Shown: piece after piece, positions 26,133-37,078 of the stretch
Layout: each line of letters starts with the position of its first letter
Position numbering within the stretch: position 1 is the stretch's first letter
NCBI GenBank assembly: GCA_023055505.1
Contig: JALIRH010000001.1
Location: forward strand, 92,844,530-92,908,529
Direction: 5' to 3'
Length of the DNA: 64,000 bases
Source: Callipepla californica brunnescens
Taxonomy: Eukaryota > Chordata > Aves > Galliformes > Odontophoridae
Notes under the pieces: model-generated
The model's input: the letters and a program-made list of their open reading frames with translations, nothing else
What the model was told of the DNA's origin: nothing
Databases searched by the model: none
Made by a program: the position numbers and the translations under genes

Positions 26133-26484
26133 GTTATTTGAATTTCAATTTAATTGTAGTTATGAAATATTGAGTAGAGAAGACAAATTCCAAATTGGTG
26201 GCAGTTGAGAATCTAAAGAAGGGATGTAAAGACAGAATGAAACATTCTGCTGGATATTTGGCATGATACAAAGGAATGTGACTGTAATTGATCATGGATA
26301 GAATCAACTAGCAGGTGGCGAAGTTTTTGAACAAAATTTATTTTGCTAGTCACTGTTTTTCGTTGTTGCCATGAAAAGTATAGAGTGGTGGACATAACAT
26401 AAATTATTTTTTTTCAGTTCTGCCTGTCAGACCTTTCAGAGAAGGAAAAAGAAGGGGAGAGACTAGGAAAGAAACAAACCAAAA

Positions 26485-27240
26485 GTAAAGCTATGAAGAA
26501 TTTTCCTCAATTCCATCTCTTCCCAACCTTAACTTAAGTCTCTTCTAACTCTTCCCTCTGAGCAGTGCAGAGGAATGAGGACTGTGGTAAGTTCATAATA
26601 ATTTGTCTGCCACTCCACATCTTGATGCTCCTTCCCTCCTCCAGCATGGGGATCCTCTTTCTTTCCCTAACTGTGATTTTTTATTTTCTAACCAAATACT
26701 GCAGTTCTTCAAGAACTGTTACAGTATGGTTCCATGCTACACAATCCTTCACGAACAAAATGCTCCAGCACAGGTCCCTCACAGTTAGCAGCTCCTGACA
26801 GATCACTTACTCCTTCCCATCCACGAAATGCAGTGTTTTGCAGATTATATCCTCCTGCTGTAGCAAAGGCTCCTCCACTCCATGAGCTCCTCCACTCCTC
26901 TGGTTGTTGTCCTATCCACAGGCTGCAGAGGGATGACCTGCTATAACATCAGCCTTCCCACAGGTTGTATGAGAATCTCTACTGTTTTGCATCTCCTCCC
27001 TTCCTTCTTTTCTGACCTTGCTGTCTGCAGGGGTCTTTCTTTCTCAGTCCTCTTTCTCGGAGCTTTTGCTTAGTGTTTTCTTAGTCATTCTTAAATATTT
27101 TATCATGGACATAACACTGACACTGCTGGTTAGCTATGCTCTGGCCAACAGAAGATCCATTTTGTAACTGACTGGGACTGGTCCTATTCCAGCTAGGGGC
27201 AGCTCTGAGGTTTTGACTGAAACAAATTTTTGACAGAAAA
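26485..27240. mobile_element. Avian ERV-type interspersed repeat with degenerate tandem units
   Basis: Same family as 10,712-11,060 by recognition. From about 26,620 to 26,960 it carries degenerate units of about 26-35 bp built on CTCC(A)GC..GGTCC..CACG..GCAG, for example around 26,630, 26,760, 26,820 and 26,915. The right part keeps GACCTTGCTGTCTGCAGGG, a TTTCTC..CTCTTTCTCGGAGC block, and TTCTTAAATATTTTATCATGG. The many overlapping open frames of 61-77 codons in this stretch come from the low-stop tandem units, not from a gene. I believe the family is retroviral but cannot name it. Confidence 0.55.
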
Positions 27241-27489
27241 CTATTAGGGAAGTCATTCATCATCCTCTAATTTACTCCAGGAATTTGACTTACATTTTGT
27301 AATTTATTTGTAGTTCAGGAAATGCATGAAAACTTCAAGGAAAATGTACTTATCCAACAAAATTGGCCGTCTAAGCTTATGCTATATGCACATGTTGAAT
27401 TAATTGAAGAATATGTGAGATGTCTGAATTCTAAACCTCATCTTGCTTAAAAAACTGCTTACAATCTTGGTTTTCAAAAAGTGTTTGTT

Positions 27490-27932
27490 CAAGAGCTGTT
27501 CTGAAAATAATGCATTCTATTTTATTATATTGGCTTGTAATAACGAAGGCGGATGTGGCTGTTACATAGGAAGAGGTTGAAACAGCCCTCAAATGTTCCA
27601 TTACATTTTGTTGTTGTGAGACAGATAACAGTAAGGGAACAGTCTAACAAACCAGTGTCTGACATGAAAGTGTATATGAAGCAAAGATGTGTAATTGAAT
27701 TCCTCAGTGCAGAAAAAATTACACCCATTGATATTCATTGATGCTTAAGAAGTGTCTCCATTTATGGAGACCAGGCATTTCAACAGTGATGTCAATGACA
27801 GTGGATCACCTCCACTGGTGCATATTTTAACAAGTGCCATGCAGGCTCTTGTTCATCACTGGCAAAAATGCATAGGTAATGGTGGTAACTATTTTCAAAA
27901 ATACTGCTTTGTAACTAAGACTTTTTGAAAGT
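27490..27932 (+). mobile_element. Galluhop-like mariner, internally deleted, right end lost
   Basis: Starts with an inverted-repeat sequence CAAGAGCTGTTCTGAAAATA close to that of the copy at 55,498. A plus-strand frame (27,553-27,741) ends in MKVYMKQRCVIEFLSAEK, the N-terminal part of the mariner transposase. Soon after it the sequence passes to the C-terminal and 3' part (CTCTTGTTCATCACTGGC, GTGGTAACTATTTTCAAAAA), so the catalytic centre is deleted. The right inverted repeat is missing, and a CR1 tail begins within a few bases. Confidence 0.85.
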
Positions 27933-27936
27933 GTTA

Positions 27937-28075
27937 TCACAGAATCACAGTAGTTGGAAGGGTCCTCAAGAGCTCATCTAGTCCAACGTAACTACAATAG
28001 GTTGTGCAGATAGGCATCCATCAGAATCATGAATATCTCCTTAGAAAAAGACCACACACCTATCTGTCTTTGTAT
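27937..28075 (-). mobile_element. CR1 LINE 3' end
   Basis: TATCACAGAATCACAGTAGT is the reverse complement of a CR1 3' end, followed by TTGGAAGGGTCCTCAAGAGC, TCATCTAGTCCAAC, AATAGGTTGTGCAGATAGGC and ATGAATATCTCCTTAGAA. Only about 140 bp remain. It directly abuts the truncated mariner on its left. Confidence 0.9.
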
Positions 28076-28469
28076 TTACTGAGCAGTCTACCATATCTAA
28101 ATAAGCTTAGTCTTCAATTCTGATTACTTCCTATGAATTTCTTTTATTTACTTCCTTTTCTTTTCTGTTCATTTTTCCTTGGTGTAGTCATTGAAGTCTT
28201 TAGTTCTAACTATTTGTTCCTTTGCTGCCACAAGCATTCTTAAAAATTGTTAGTAGCCTACTTACTTAATGGTTCAAACAGTTTAACCACAAGTTATTTT
28301 AACAACATGAGCAATTGTCATTTTAACATTAATTGAAATACTTTTTGAAGGCTCAATTACTTACAAGTCACTAAAAATGAGCAAAAGTTTCACACACCTG
28401 TATTTTCTGATTAAATGAATATCTATTTTCCAAATATATATTCACTATATATGCACATATATGGATATA

Positions 28470-28562
28470 TCAACAATCCATGGAACTGCAACATTAACTC
28501 TTTAACTCCCAGTACACTACATGATGTTATGATGTGGAATATTGATAATAAACCACAAACAC
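28470..28562 (-). mobile_element. LTR-A 5' end fragment
   Basis: The reverse complement begins near 28,562 with GTTTGTGGTTTATTATCAAT, then ATTCCACATCATAACATCAT, GTAGTGTACTGGGAGTTAAA and GTTCCATGG. This matches the first 100 bases of LTR-A at 52,509 once its nested insert is removed. The rest of the LTR is not recognisable to the left. Confidence 0.7.
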
Positions 28563-31500
28563 ACACACAGATTTCATGTATATATAAATATATATATATT
28601 TTTTTTTCTGCTACCAAGCTTAGATTTCTTTTTCCAGTTTCTCCTTTTTCATAGTTCAATATCAACTAGGAAACTAGAAGAAAAAATAAAATAAATAAAT
28701 GGTAGAATAATAATGACACAGAAATAAAATTTCATCCAAGAAAATTCTGTTAATTTTGAACTGTTTTATTATCTTCTTCAAGATCACCATCTACATTCAT
28801 TTTTTGTTCATAGCTCATAGCTAATGCAATGAAATCACAAAAAGGAGTAACCTGATTTCAAATGTCTTTTCTTTTATAATGAATTTATGGTTTCTTGTTA
28901 GCTTGGTAAGCATTGTCCTGCTTGTAGAAAAGAGTTTTTGATGAAAAACCATGAATATAACAGGAAAGCCAATAGCAGTGTGCAAGAACAATGCATGAGG
29001 AAGTAAATGAACAAAAAGAAGAAAAGGAGAGAATGATAGATTGCAGATAGGAAAAGCATACAAAGGAGAATAGCATCTATATCTCAACTAGAACTACTGA
29101 AAATATGTCTTAGAGTGATGCACCCTGACTGGAGCACTTTATCTTTTAGTACTGCCAAAAAACAAAACAGAGAGCTGAATAAACTGTTTGCTCCCCATAA
29201 TCAGTACACTGAATGAGCTGTTTTCAAAGCAAAATGTGTGTCAAAATCTGATTTTGTAAGGGAAACTTTGTAACAAGGCTGTGATTTAATAAAAATCTTA
29301 CTCTTAAATAGTAGGCTCGAAGATCTACTTTTCTGTGCTGATAGTCTTAAAAACAGCCTTAATCATTAAATTCAGCAGTGGTGATTCCAGGACCTCTTTC
29401 AACTGTTGAAAATTCTGGGCTTGTCAACTCCTAGGTATCTGTAAAAAATAACTGTTATTAGAGACATTGTTCAAGCTTTAGTGTCTTTCATCAGGATTTT
29501 ACCTGACAAAAGTTTCATTTTGGAAGAAACATGTTATTTCTGCTTCCTCAGGCTGATGAACAGATTTACTCAACAGAAACTCATTCTGAATTCCTGAAGA
29601 ATTCCCTGACTGGAGGCAAAATAAAAATATGACTGATCTGGCCTTGGTATTCATTTCTTATAGGCAGCAAACTTACGTCAGAAGGTTGTAGAAAGTGTCC
29701 TGCACTTGTTTAATAGCTGAAGCGATCTTATAATTTGGAAAACGACTCCTTTCAAACATTTGAATATTACTTTTTAAAACAACAGCAATAACAAAACCAA
29801 GTCTTTATAATAAACTACATCAACTCTATTTTGTGGTTAACTTTTAATTAGTTTTCTTAATTTAGTAACTATTTAGGAGACATTTGTGCAAAATAATACA
29901 GTGACTGCATATCTTCACCCTAACACATATTGACACGAGTAATCCATGTATGTAGGAAATTTCAGTGTAGTAGATGAATTTTAAAATGAAGATTCTTACA
30001 GCATACGGATGCTTTCTGTATAGCAAAATCTAAGAGGAAAACTATAGTTTGATGAAAAACTCTACTGACATGTATTTTATGCACATAAGTTCTCTGAGAA
30101 AAATAATACCTAATATATGAAAAAGATCCAAGATGGCTTAATTTAGTAACTGACAATATCCAGAGGAACAAATGCTTTAGCTCATGCATATGGTGATTTA
30201 AGTAAAATTGATTACCTTCTATGAGGTAAAAATGCATCAGTATTTAATATTTGTATGTCACAATTGTTTTTACTATTCCATTTTTACTAAATAAAAAAAA
30301 AACCATTCCCTAAGGAAAAAGAAAGATTCAAAGATAAACAGATGGCTACATATTTCAAGTATCATAGACAGGAATAACACTAAGGATTTTTGAAACAGTA
30401 TCTGAGAAGCTTCTTGATATTTACAAGGGACCACGCTTCAAATTTTAAATGAGAAGAAAAAAAATACGTTTTTTTCTTTTGTTTTGTTTTTTTGAGACGT
30501 TAATTATTGTTCATTTTTGAAACAGAGGACTTTTTTTTCCTTTTTTGTTTTTCATTTCAGTGAAATAAGTCTATCCAGTGATTTATATCTCTAAAGTATG
30601 AGCTTTTATTTTCAAGTACTTGGCATTGAGGTCTTGCTGTCATAAATATGCATGTGAAAACCCTATTATGATGATTAACTTTACTTCTTTAAATAAGCAA
30701 ATATTTTTAGTGAATTTTATTAGGACATAATATTAATGTTACCTGAACAATGTAGGTTGAGTGTGGCAGCCACTACATTTATATTAAATGACCTTCCTTT
30801 CTGAAAGGAATTATTTCAGTAATCAGGATTTTTTTCTAAGTTTATTTATTTCAGCTAATCACATCTTATCTGTACTTTAGAATCAAGACTAGTATTCATT
30901 TTTTACCTTAAATTAACCTATTATTACACACAATTAAAGGCTGATAAATGACTTATTATCTGACAATGCGTACTGTGTTCAACATTTTCTATTAATCAGA
31001 TTTTTGAAGCTGAATATATCCAATATACCTGTCAAATGTGTTGCCCCACAACATTTTAAATCTAAAAAATGATTTTATTCATTAGTGTAAGTGAATGAAA
31101 TATTAGAATAAAGTTGTTTGAAGCGAGAGTTTTTCACAGAGAAAGTAGAGTGACCACTGTTTGCAGTTTATGTCTGTAAAACATTTGTCTTTTACTAGTC
31201 ACTAACACTGTCCCAAAACCCCATTATTAATGAAAAGTTGTTAATCTTGAACACATCAGACACTCAGCTGTAATGGTAAAGAAAAACAAGAGATACCACA
31301 TTATAAGTTTTCCTATCTGAAGAAGTATAGAAGATAATGCCTTTAAATGCATATCTTGATAACCCCTTGGATACGTTTGCAGCATTTATTCTCTGAAACA
31401 GTTTGCTGAGTGCATACATGGCTTCAAAATCTACCTATATATATATATATATGTATGTATGTATGTATGCACACACTCCCTTTCAAACACGAAGTATCAT

Positions 31501-31699
31501 GCTTTTCACAGGCTTCCTGCTGATCTTCTGTAATGCTTGCCTGTGGGGTTCTAAATGTCTTGGTGCCATCAGATACCTGAAAGATCAAAAATATGGAGGT
31601 AAATACTCTTCCTTATGTTGATTACAACATTTCTTATTCTCTTAAATACCACTATTGTTGTTGTTAATTGTTCAGTGTAGTGAGAAGAATTAAGGAAAC
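28563..31699. other. Unassigned AT-rich DNA
   Basis: Contains a TA/GTAT microsatellite (about 31,436-31,471) and scattered poly-T. No gene or mobile element is recognised. Confidence 0.6.
31436..31471. repeat. Compound (TA)n (TGTA)n microsatellite
   Basis: About eight TA units followed by four GTAT units, then GCACACAC. Confidence 0.9.
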
Positions 31700-32090
31700 A
31701 GAAGTAGCGTTAATGCAACATGCACCATGCCTGAGGGGTCTCTCTAGACTCTGCGCAGAATGAAGGAAGCCTGATGTATTGTGCCTGAAGGCTCATGGAT
31801 GTTGGAGGGTATAGAGAATAATGGTCTGGCCCCAGAGTACTCACCCAATGACAGGTGTAATTGAATTGCTCTGCCCCTTGTCCTTCGTGGCTGGTCCATC
31901 TCTCCAACCGTGGTCAGAGAGGCTGTGTGTGAAACTGTTGCTCTAACCCAACAGTGTCCTCCTCCTGGGCTGCAGTTTACCCAGCACAGGAAAAGTAATG
32001 TCTCTTCTCAACATTAAATACATGCCTGTGATTAGGAGTGCTCTAGTGTGTGAACCCTTTTTAATTTACACTATAATTTTGGTCTCAAAC
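31700..32090. other. GC-richer unassigned segment
   Basis: Clearly less AT-rich than its surroundings (for example 31,820-31,990). It ends just before a CR1 fragment. Base composition suggests an interspersed repeat, but no family is recognised and no target duplication was seen. Confidence 0.4.
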
Positions 32091-32104
32091 CATGCTACTG
32101 AGTG

Positions 32105-32330
32105 GGAGCAGAGCAGCAGGCACTGGTCTCTTCACTCTGGTGGCAGCAATTGTTCCCAAGGAAATGGGAACAATTGCTGAGTAAATGAGTATGTGTCTGA
32201 GGAGGGTCAGGTTGGATGTGAGGAAAAGGTTCAGGCACTGGTACAGGCTTCCTATGACAGGAGGTTCAAGAAGTGTTTGGACAACACTTTGAGACAGAGG
32301 GTTTGATTTTGAGGTGTTTTCTGAAGGTGA
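32105..32330 (+). mobile_element. CR1 LINE fragment (3' coding end)
   Basis: Plus-strand CR1 landmarks: GCACTGGTCTCTTCACTCTG, GGTCAGGTTGGATGTGAGGA, AAAGGTTCAGGCACTGGTAC, AGGCTTCC and TTCAAGAAGTGTTTGGACAA. It lacks the final tail and passes into T-rich DNA at about 32,330. Confidence 0.8.
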
Positions 32331-32635
32331 TTTTTTTTTTTCCTCAGGGTGAGGGAGGTGATTTTTGATTATTTTTTTTTTTTTAATTTTGGAATGTATT
32401 TTGTTACATCCAAAATGTTAGTTTCTCTATGTTTAACTTTAGAGAGAAGAAGGAGGGACTAATAGAAATAAATTTCCAGTGGTTAACTTACTGAACACTA
32501 GAAGAAAAAATTATTGAAATAAATTGCAGTTACAAATAAGAAAGTAATACTACAACTTTGTAACTTCAGAAGATTGAAAAATGATGTCTGAAATTGTAAA
32601 GCTATATTTCATGTAAATATAAAGTCATTAGTGAA

Positions 32636-32812
32636 TTGGCTGCTTAACTGGGAGCTAGGAGATTTGTCTTTCCAAGAAACTATTACATTTGATGGAGCCC
32701 TGCTTTCCTGGAAGTGACTAAAAATCTGCCAGCCAATGGGAAAGGAATTAATGATTTCTTGATTTTGCATTGGTGATGTGTGCAGCTTTTATTTTATTAA
32801 AAGCTTGGGATA
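32636..32812 (+). mobile_element. LTR-B fragment (R/U5 part)
   Basis: Shares GATGGAGCCCTGCTTTCCTG (32,693-32,712), GAAGTGACTAAAAATCTGCC, AATGGGAAAGGAATTAATGA and GCAGCTTTTATTTTATTAAA with the LTR-B copy at 61,765-62,260. Both ends are truncated. A CR1 begins within about 15 bp. Confidence 0.75.
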
Positions 32813-32824
32813 GATGAGTGGATG

Positions 32825-33690
32825 GAGGTGAGTTGAGACCTGGCTGACTGGCAGAGCTCAGAGGGTGGTCATCAGCAGCACAGAGTCCAGTTGACAGCCT
32901 GTAAATAGTAGTGGTCACCTGGTTCGTTGCTGGGTCTAGTCTTTCTTCCTCAATTACCTGGCTTAAGGGATAGTCTACCTTCAGCAAGTTTTCTGATGAT
33001 ATGAAGCTGGAAGGATTGTCTGACCCACCTGAAGGCTGTGCAACCATTCAACAAGACCTGGACAAACTGGAGAGTTAGGCAGGGAAGAACCTGATGAGGA
33101 TTAACAAGAGCAAGTGTGGAGTCTTGCACCTCGAAGGAATAAATGCATGCACTAGTAGAAGTTAGAGGATCAACTGCTGGAGATTAGCTCTGCGGGGAGG
33201 ACCCGGGAGCTCTGGTGAACAACAGGTTGGCCAGGAGCCAACATTATGCCCTTGTGGTAAAGATCAATGGTGTCCTGGAGTGCATTAAAAAGAGCATGGC
33301 CACCAGGTGGAAGGAGGTGATCCTCCCCCTCTACTATGACCTGCTGAGGCCACATTTAGACTACTGTGTCCAGGTCTGCACGCCCATGCTCAAAAAACAC
33401 AGAGATCTCCTAGAAGGACTTCAGCAAAAAGCCACAATGATGATAAAGGGCCTGGTGCATCCCCCATATGAGGAAGGGCTGAGTAACCTGTCTCTGTTCA
33501 GCATGGGAAAAAGACTAAGCACTGAAACAGATTGCCCAGAGGGGGAGTGGAGTCTCCTTCTATGGAGATATTCATGAACCATCTAGATGCCTACCTGTGC
33601 AACCTATTGTAGAGTACCTGCTCTAACAGGGAGATTGGACTTGATGCTTGAGGTCCTTCCAACCCCTGCGATTCTGTGATTCTTTGTGAA
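32825..33690 (+). mobile_element. CR1 LINE 3' part, with internal deletion
   Basis: Runs from the reverse transcriptase palm to the 3' tail. AGCAAGTTTTCTGATGATAT codes SKFSDD, a variant of the catalytic FADD box. It is followed by the IQQDLDKLES and NLMRINKSKCGVLHLE regions, then LLRPHLDYCVQVCTPML. The 3' end carries GAGATTGGACTTGATGCTTG, AGGTCCTTCCAACCCC and GCGATTCTGTGATTCTTTG. Around 33,515-33,530 about 200 bp are missing compared with the related minus-strand copy at 36,589-37,078. Confidence 0.9.
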
Positions 33691-33799
33691 TCTGTGATAT
33701 TAACTAAACTTGTTCTTCCAAATCTTCAGAATATCATTATTGCTGATAGTGCTGACTACTGTATAAAAACTATATCCTATTTTATCTTTGATTGTGAGA

Positions 33800-34486
33800 A
33801 GAACTTGTTGAGAGCAGCCCTGCAGAGAAGGGCTTGGAGGTTCTAGTAAATGAAAAGCTGAACATGAGCCAGCACCATGCACCGAGAAACCCAGTGGTAT
33901 CCTAGGCTGCATCGAAAGAGTTGGCCAGCAGTGATTGTTTCCCTCTACTCTGCCCTTGTAAGGCCTCATCTGGAGTACTGCATCCAGGGCTGGAGCTCCC
34001 AACACAATTATTGTTGATGGAGCTGTTGAAATAGGCTCAGAGAATGGCCATGAAGACAACCAAAGGGTTGGAGCACTCCTTCTGTATAGAAAGGTTGAGG
34101 GAGCTGTGCTTATTCAGCTTAGAGAAAAGAAGGCTCTGCAGAGATCTAATTGCAGTCTTGAGAAGAGTTTATAGGCAAGAGGGTAATCAACTTCTTCACA
34201 ACCTAATTGTGATATGACAAGAGGGAACGGCTTTAAACTAAAAGAGGTAAGATCTAGGTTAAATGCTAGAAAAAAATTCTTTACTCAGAAGATTGTGAGG
34301 CACTGGAACAGGTGTCTCAAAGAAGCTGTGGATACCCCTTCCCTGGAGGCATTTAAGGCTATGTTGGATGAGGTTCTTGATAGCTTGAGCTAGTGCTTAA
34401 CCACCCCAACCACGTTGGAGGGGGTGGAATGAAATGATCTTCGAAGTCCCTTCCAATCTTAGCCTTCCTATGATTCTATACGTTTC
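33800..34486 (+). mobile_element. CR1 LINE 3' part
   Basis: A second plus-strand CR1 about 110 bp after the previous one, from a different subfamily. Landmarks: AGCCCTGCAGAGAAGGGCTT, CTCTACTCTGCCCTTGTAAG, CTCATCTGGAGTACTGCATC, GGAGCTGTGCTTATTCAGCT, GAGGCACTGGAACAGGTGTC, and a 3' end CTTAGCCTTCCTATGATTCT. Many stops and frameshifts; non-functional. Confidence 0.92.
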
Positions 34487-36588
34487 TTTCTTCTTTTTGG
34501 CAAAGTTTGCAACAAATGTGCAGACAGCTGCTTTTGCTCATACAAAAATTTGTAAAGCCATGCTCAGTCATAAAGCTAGCAAAAATAGGTGATAGCTTGC
34601 CCTCAAGGTACTTCCTTTTTTATTTTTTTTTCCTACTGAATTCAATTTATTACTTAATCTGTTCAGCTGTGTCCAGAGGCTTCTTTTCTTGTATTTTTGT
34701 ATTATTCATGCATGAGCCTAAGCTGAATTTTAACATTTATACACTGTATGAATAACATGAGTCTCAGCCAGCAAAGCTCAAGAGCAATACACAGTATGAA
34801 GCAAGAGTCAGAGATGAAGGACAAAGAAAATACTGATGCAAGATTTCAACTATCATGGAATTCATTTACTTGGTGTAACACTGTGTGAATACTTGTTTAT
34901 AGTAATCATACACAAATATTTCCATTTTAATCACTAAAAACTAATTTGAATGCAGGAGTGCTATAAGAGCAAGAAAATTGTCTGAATTTAATTTGAGTCA
35001 AAAATTTGGTGTCTGAGTTAAGACAGATAAGGAGATTGTCTCTTTACTCACACTACCGTCTTGAGGAATGTTTCTGCTTAGGCCTAAACTTTCTTTAAGC
35101 TTCAGACCATGTTAAGAAGTAGCTACTTTGGTAGGATGAAGACAAAGTTCCCTCTTAAAGTGCGTAATATACTTAGCTGGAAACACTACTAATTTCTAAG
35201 AGGACCTACAGCCAAGAGAATTATTCCTATTTTTTTCAGTGAAATATAATTATTGGTTTTTTTTGTTGTTGTTTTTGGTTTTTTTTTTTGGTTTTTAGCA
35301 GTTCAGTGCAAAATACTCAAAATTGAAGTTTTCCTTGTAAAATTTATAAATTTATATATAATGTATGATAGACTTCGTTTATTTATTTCCCTGGGACAAT
35401 TCTAAATCTCTGAAAAAAGACTAGACTAGTGAAAAAAAAAAAAGTGTAGACAACTAAAGAAGCCTTGTAAACCTTGTGGCTAACATTTTTCTAATTATAA
35501 ACTGCAGATGATAACTTCTGAGAGCTAATAGTCAAAATCAGTTTATAGTTGTTAGACATAGTATGTCATTTTTCTATTAAATCCAAGAACAAAGAGATGA
35601 AGAAAACCATCTATTCAGAAGGGAGAGTATTTTTTTCAAATTTTTCTTCTCTTTTGAAATGTAACACAAATATATATCTATCTATATATTTAATTTATTC
35701 CAGTTTTCACAATTGTATTATTTATATTACTCTCTAATAATGTTTAATTTCCTTAATTAAAAATGATAGGAAAGCACACACTAGTAAGGAGATGTGAAAG
35801 AATACTGAGGAAAGATTTAAGCTATGAATTTCCATAATTAGTGAAATGCAACAGAGCTTTCTTTTTCATTTTGTTCCAGTGAGAGTGATTGTTATTAAGT
35901 AATGTGAAAGAAAAAAAAATGAAGTTGCACTGTCATATAAGGAGGGAACTAAGAGCAGTTTGGAGAATCTGCCGAAATGAAAGTCTCTTGCTTCTGTTTC
36001 ATACCTAAGGTTTACCAATAAGAAACAAAACAAACAGAAAACAGTGAAAAACAAAGGGTTAGATGATGTGGAATGAGTTGCATTGCAGTTAATATCTCAA
36101 TAAGTAATGGTTATCAATCAGATCTTTAGGTAAGAGCTACTGAGATAATTAGATATTTTGAACAGTTCAGTATGATTCAAGAAATTATATTTTCCCTTAG
36201 AAATAGCTATGATTCTCATGAGAAGACACTTGACAACATTTCTTGCATAATGGTTATCACCAAGGTCAAGCCTGTCTTCTTTCTCTGTACAACTTCCTTA
36301 CATAATGTATACAATTGATTTTTTTTTGTTTTGTTTTTCTTTTCTTCTACTTGTTTTTCTAAAGACTAGAATTTGAATCCCTCGAATCCCTAAACTGAGA
36401 TACTTTGATGCTTCCATAAGTTGCAATGGCAGACTTCAGTGTCTCTTGCTTTTAATTCTTCTTTGACATGTTCTTTCCTCTGTTTTTAGACAATTTCTGA
36501 TACCATTTTTTGTCTCTATAAAAGACTGTATATAAATAAATAAATCAGAATAACTAAATGTACAGGCAAGCATAGGAATTATTTAAAA
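34487..36588. other. Unassigned AT-rich DNA
   Basis: T-rich low complexity at 35,253-35,300. No gene or mobile element is recognised. Confidence 0.6.
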
Positions 36589-37078
36589 TCACAGAATTGT
36601 AGGGGTTGGAAGGACCTCAAGATATTATCAAGTCCAATCTCCCTGTTAGAGCAGGTACTCTACAATAGGTTGCACAGGTAGGTATCTAGACAGTTCATGA
36701 ATATCTCCGTAGAAGGAGACACCACACGCTCTCTGGGCAATGTGTTCCAGTGTTCTGTCACATTTATTGTGAAGAAGTTCTTCAGCCTGTTAGGATGGAA
36801 TTTCCTATGTTCAAGTTTTAGGCCATTACTCCTTGTCCTATTGCTACGCATCACCAAGAAGTGTCTGGCCTCATCCATTTGCCTCCCACCTCCATTTTGA
36901 TATTTATAAACATTTATCAGATCCTCTTTCAGTCTTTTTCCCATGCTGAACAGAGCCAGGTTACTCAGCCTTTCCTCATATGGGGGCTGCACCAGGCCCT
37001 TTATCATCACTGTGGCCTTTTGCTGAAGTCCTTCTAGGAGATCCCTGTGTTTTTTGAGCATGTGCAGACCTGGACACA
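36589..37078 (-). mobile_element. CR1 LINE 3' end, fairly well preserved
   Basis: Reads on the minus strand from GTGTCCAGGTCTGCACATGC (37,076) to the 3' end TTCTGTGATTTT (36,589). A 139-codon frame (37,079-36,660) is still open and covers the C-terminal CR1 part: LKKHRDLLEGLQQKATVMIK, LVQPPYEERLSNLALFSM and NFFTINVTEHWNTLP. The open frame suggests a younger or less decayed copy, though it is 5'-truncated and lacks the catalytic domain. It is closely similar to 33,360-33,690 on the other strand. Confidence 0.93.
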
